From the NCBI GenBank assembly GCA_031288005.1, contig JAITSE010000019.1, forward strand, positions 1-7,015: DNA of 7,015 bases, given 5' to 3'. Below, in pieces: positions 4,357 to 7,015 of this stretch. The translations under genes and the position numbers were made by a program. Origin of the DNA: Treponema sp. GTDB taxonomy: Bacteria; Spirochaetota; Spirochaetia; Treponematales; Breznakiellaceae. The stretch's first letter is position 1; each line of letters begins with the position of its first letter. The notes below the pieces were generated by a model that was given only the letters and a program-made list of their open reading frames with translations, was not told the origin of the DNA and did no database searches.

Positions 4357-6540
4357 ATGACCGAGACACTGAAAACGAAGGCGGTTACGCCAGAACTGCT
4401 GGCCCCGGCGGGATCGCCTGAAGCCCTGGACGCGGCCGCGGGGGAAGGGGCCGACGCGGTATACTTGGGGCTAAAGTCTTTCAACGCCCGGATGCGGAGC
4501 GCCAATTTCACCTACGCCCAGTTTGAAGGAGCCCTGCGGGGACTCCACCGCATGGGCCGGAAGCTTTACGTGGCGGTGAACACGGTTTTTGAGCAGCGCG
4601 AAGCGGACCGGATCTACCAGCTCCTCAAATACCTTTCATGCCTGGGGCCTGACGGCCTGATTGTCCAGGATTTCGGAGTAATCCGTATGGTCCGGGACAA
4701 TTTCCCCGCTCTTAAACTCCACGCTTCCACCCAGATGAACATCGCCTCCGCCCGGGCCGCGAACCTTCTGTCAAGCCAGGGGCTTTCAAGGGCCGTGCTG
4801 GCCCGGGAGCTTTCCTTTGAAGAGATCCGCGGCATCCGCTCCCAAACGAACCTGGAGCTTGAAGTTTTCGTACACGGCGCGCTCTGCGTGAGCGCCTCGG
4901 GGCTGTGCCTCTTTTCAAGCTACCTGGGGGGAAAATCCGCGAACCGTGGAATGTGTACTCAGGCCTGCCGGCGTTACTACAACCAGGGCGGCCAAAACCG
5001 CCTTGGCGGATATTACTTCAGCCCTTCGGATTTACAGCTTCTGGAGCGGATTCCCGCTCTGTCAGACTTGGGGATCAACTCCTTCAAAATCGAGGGAAGG
5101 ATGAAAAGCGCCGGCTATACGGGCGCGGTGGTCTCAGCCTACAGGCGCGTCCTGGACGGACTTTCGGGGAACCTGGAAAAAGCCTTACTGGAAGCCCGCG
5201 CCATCCTTCAGGGGGATTTTGCCCGGAAGAAAACGGTTTTCTATTTTGACGGCCCTTCAACGGACTGGCTTGACGCGGAAAATGACGGCGGCACGGGCAT
5301 TCCCCTGGGAAAGCTCCTTAAAACGAAGGGAAGCGGAGACAGCCGGCTGGGACTCATTCCCGGGCCGCCCGGAGGAGCGCTCAGGCCCTGCCGGGGAGAT
5401 TCGGCGCGCTTCCACAGGGTCCGCGATACGGAGCGGAAGACCCATAAAATAAGCGCCGTGGAAGATGCCGAAGACGGGAATATCTGGATTTCCATTCCCC
5501 AAGGCTCAGGCCCCGGGGATTCGGTCTATCTGATCCAAACCCGCTCCTCGTTCAAGCGCTATCCTCCGGTAATCCTGAGGGAAACCGGATGCTTACGGCA
5601 GCCGTCCGGATGCTTACGGCAGCCGGGCCGGGAAAAAGCGCCGCGGCAGCCGGAGCTGCCTCCTCCAAAAAAAGCCGGCAAAGCGGCCTTTCCCGCGGGC
5701 GTTTACGCGGCGGTTTCCCAGGTCGAAGACCTGTTCATCCTACAGTCGATCCGGCCCGTCCGGGTGATTCTGAGGCTCAACAAAAAAAACGCCGGTTGGA
5801 TGCTGCAATCATCCCCTCCCCCGCCCTTTTCTCCGGAAGAAATCATACCGGCCCTGGACCCCTGGTTTCCCCAGGCGGATGAAAGGGAGTTGAAAGAGAC
5901 AATCGACGCGCTTCTTGAAAAAGGCTTCCGCCAATTCATGGTGAACAACCTGGGGCATTTCTCCCTATTCCGCCAAACCGCAGGTTTGAAAACCGCAGGT
6001 TTGAAAACCGCAGGTTTGATAGCCGGGCCATACCTCTATCAATACAACCGCTGGGCCCAGGCTTTTGTCTCATCTCTTGGAGCCGCCGCCGCGGTCTCTC
6101 CGCCTGAAAACAACCGGCAGAACCTGGAAAAAACCATAGTTCCCGGACGGCGGGCCGCCATATTCATAACCCTCTTTTCCTACCCCGCCCTATTCAGGAT
6201 CCGCGCCGGCCTTGACAGCTTTTACGGCTTCGGGGAATTCCAGGACAGCCTGAACGAGGGCTTCCGCCTGATTTCAAACGATGCAGCCGACGCAGCCTGC
6301 GGCGGAGCTTCGGGCGGGTCTCTCGTAATACCGGAGAAACCCTTCTCCATTGTCGACAAGGCCCCGTTTTTGAAAGAAGCGGGATTCCGCCGGTTCATCC
6401 TGGATTTTTCAGGCCCCCCCCTCAGGAAAAAAGATTACCGGGCCATTATGAGCGCCTTTGAAGAAGGCCGGCCCCTGCCCGGAACGAGCCGCTTCAACTG
6501 GAAAGACGGCTTCTACCAGGACGCCCCCCTGAAATCTTGA
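4357..6540 (+). CDS. U32-family protein (RlhA/TrhP-like RNA hydroxylation factor), annotated as U32 peptidase/collagenase
   Basis: From the ATG at 4357 the product has 727 residues; a TTG at 4321 would add 12. The start is chosen because PELLAPAGSPEAL is the normal U32 N-terminus. The N-terminal half is a U32 TIM-barrel-like domain: GADAVYLG, HASTQMN, VLAREL, and the U32 signature EVFVHGALCVSASGLC. Four cysteines (C177, C184, C200, C204) match those that hold a [4Fe-4S] cluster in RlhA and TrhP, which hydroxylate 23S rRNA C2501 and tRNA U34 respectively. FKIEGRMKSAGY and the ST-DWL...GIPLG segment resemble the RlhA C-terminal part. Many relatives are labelled proteases, but the RNA-modification role is better supported for the E. 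coli members. The protein is longer than E. coli RlhA (653). Two repeat insertions add to this: residues about 410-435 and 540-554. Both lie in the poorly conserved C-terminal half. Stop is TGA. Confidence 0.88.
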   Translation: MTETLKTKAVTPELLAPAGSPEALDAAAGEGADAVYLGLKSFNARMRSANFTYAQFEGALRGLHRMGRKLYVAVNTVFEQREADRIYQLLKYLSCLGPDGLIVQDFGVIRMVRDNFPALKLHASTQMNIASARAANLLSSQGLSRAVLARELSFEEIRGIRSQTNLELEVFVHGALCVSASGLCLFSSYLGGKSANRGMCTQACRRYYNQGGQNRLGGYYFSPSDLQLLERIPALSDLGINSFKIEGRMKSAGYTGAVVSAYRRVLDGLSGNLEKALLEARAILQGDFARKKTVFYFDGPSTDWLDAENDGGTGIPLGKLLKTKGSGDSRLGLIPGPPGGALRPCRGDSARFHRVRDTERKTHKISAVEDAEDGNIWISIPQGSGPGDSVYLIQTRSSFKRYPPVILRETGCLRQPSGCLRQPGREKAPRQPELPPPKKAGKAAFPAGVYAAVSQVEDLFILQSIRPVRVILRLNKKNAGWMLQSSPPPPFSPEEIIPALDPWFPQADERELKETIDALLEKGFRQFMVNNLGHFSLFRQTAGLKTAGLKTAGLIAGPYLYQYNRWAQAFVSSLGAAAAVSPPENNRQNLEKTIVPGRRAAIFITLFSYPALFRIRAGLDSFYGFGEFQDSLNEGFRLISNDAADAACGGASGGSLVIPEKPFSIVDKAPFLKEAGFRRFILDFSGPPLRKKDYRAIMSAFEEGRPLPGTSRFNWKDGFYQDAPLKS
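5585..5660 (+). repeat. SGCLRQP coding element in the U32 gene (tandem unit + palindrome)
   Basis: Two tandem 21-nt units (5585-5605 and 5606-5626) differ only in their last base, each starting with CCGGATGCTTACGGCAGCCG. After a short spacer comes the palindrome GGCAGC-CGGA-GCTGCC (5645-5660). The translation is GCLRQP-SGCLRQP, then PRQPELP. The lipoprotein gene holds the same arrangement in the same frame (RQPSGCLRQP, then PRQPKLP). In the U32 protein it falls in a low-complexity linker. Confidence 0.93.
5975..6019 (+). repeat. 3 x 15-nt palindromic tandem repeat in the U32 gene
   Basis: Three perfect copies of AAACCGCAGGTTTGA encode TAGLK-TAGLK-TAGL. Each copy holds a small inverted repeat (AAACC/GGTTT around GCA). 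The length is a multiple of three, so copy number can change without shifting the frame. Confidence 0.95.
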
Positions 6541-6570
6541 GGCCGCTGAAACTAAAGTTTCTTAGCGGTC
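6541..6570 (+). terminator. Hairpin directly after the U32 stop codon, without a U-run
   Basis: A stem of about 13 pairs (GGCCGCTGAAACT against AGTTTC, two unpaired T, AGCGGTC; one G-U pair) begins at the base after the TGA. No T-run follows, so it is not a classic intrinsic terminator. It may protect or mark the 3' end of the U32 transcript. Confidence 0.4.
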
Positions 6571-6644
6571 TCAAGCGGAGTCTGATTTGCGTCCCTGCAA
6601 GCCGTGAGAAGCGCCGGACTTTAATATAAATTTGGCACGCCTTG

Positions 6645-6674
6645 TTGAAAGTGTCAAGTCCCTATCTTCATTAT
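6645..6674 (+). promoter_or_regulatory. Candidate promoter for the downstream partial gene
   Basis: TTGAAA (6645-6650) and CATTAT (6669-6674) are 18 bases apart, and the gene start at 6729 lies about 55 bases further on. The rest of the 188-base gap between the U32 stop and this gene shows nothing else recognisable. Confidence 0.3.
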
Positions 6675-6728
6675 CGCCCGAATCCTCTGAAAAGTCAAAC
6701 ATCCTTTTTTCAAATCGGGGACCGGGAC

Positions 6729-7015
6729 ATGCTGAAGGAAGCCGCGTCTTTTGACAGCTACAAAAAATGGAGGGCATACACCGAGGCGGAATTCAGCGTC
6801 CCAACGGGAGAATTTGAATTTGACACCTGGCTTTTTTCAGAGGAGGAACTTGACGCCTGGTATAAAACATTCTGGGAGAACGCCGTCAAAGCGGTTGATT
6901 CAAGCGAGCAAAACCAGGAGGGAGCTATAAACGGAGACGAGAAGGCCTCTCCCGCGGAGCTTGATAGGGAATTTCTTGAATTGACGGCGGACCCAGGCGG
7001 CTTGGAAAACTTCGC
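6729..7015 (+). CDS. Unrecognised acidic protein, 5' part only (runs off the window)
   Basis: An open frame of 95 codons starts at ATG 6729 and is still open at the last base. The frame also extends upstream without a stop to 6630, but the protein-like composition begins at MLKEAASFDSYKKWRAYT. The visible part is acidic and rich in aromatic residues (KKWRAY, DTWLF, DAWYKTFW), with a Gln/Glu/Asp-rich stretch near residues 63-77 and a second acidic helix-like segment (PAELDREFLEL). No signal peptide or membrane segment is visible. A GGGG run eight bases before the ATG is a weak ribosome binding site. I do not recognise the family. It follows the U32 gene on the same strand but with its own possible promoter. 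Confidence 0.6.
   Translation, partial: MLKEAASFDSYKKWRAYTEAEFSVPTGEFEFDTWLFSEEELDAWYKTFWENAVKAVDSSEQNQEGAINGDEKASPAELDREFLELTADPGGLENF

Noticed and set aside
5585..5660. CRISPR-like array
   Set aside because: The units are directly adjacent with no spacers, lie inside a coding frame, and no cas genes are present.

Overview
The window looks like a spirochaete chromosome, most likely a Treponema of the gut-associated kind. This rests on a lipoprotein with a spirochaetal lipobox (LSAC), a Listeria-Bacteroides repeat and BspA/TpLRR leucine-rich repeats, and on the overall gene style. No rRNA or other phylogenetic marker is present, so this is inference.

Layout. (1) 1-1489, minus: a PD-(D/E)xK plus N6-adenine methyltransferase gene, a type IIG-like restriction-modification enzyme. 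It is cut by one in-frame TGA exactly at SAM-binding motif I (GT*NLL) and otherwise stays open to the window edge. It has its own TATAAT and ribosome binding site. (2) 1582-2154, minus: a short EutT-type cobalamin adenosyltransferase, followed by a terminator-like hairpin with a U-run. (3) 2155-2350: a divergent intergenic region with inverted repeats. (4) 2351-3169, plus: a FadR-type (GntR/FCD) regulator. (5) 3191-4192, minus: a BspA-like lipoprotein, convergent with the regulator. (6) 4193-4356: a second divergent region with a long interrupted inverted repeat. (7) 4357-6540, plus: a U32-family protein related to the RNA-hydroxylation factors RlhA and TrhP, with all four Fe-S cysteines. (8) 6541-6728: a hairpin and non-coding sequence. 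(9) 6729-7015, plus: the 5' part of an unrecognised acidic protein.

The genes do not form one pathway. What joins them is a family of small repeats inside coding sequence. A unit of about 21 nt (core CCGGATGCTTACGGCAGCCG) occurs in three unrelated genes: the regulator, the lipoprotein and the U32 protein. It lies in both genomic orientations but is always read in the same frame, as SGCLRQP or SGCLQQP. In the regulator an inverted copy plus a direct copy make a 53-nt hairpin. In the lipoprotein and U32 genes the unit is followed by a second small palindrome, again in the same frame (PRQPKLP / PRQPELP). Separately, the methylase gene carries two perfect hairpins back to back between its nuclease Asp and its ExK motif, and the U32 gene carries a 3 x 15-nt palindromic tandem repeat. 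The pattern resembles protein-coding palindromic repeats such as the Rickettsia RPEs: elements that insert into genes at tolerated sites while keeping the frame open. This is the most notable content of the window.
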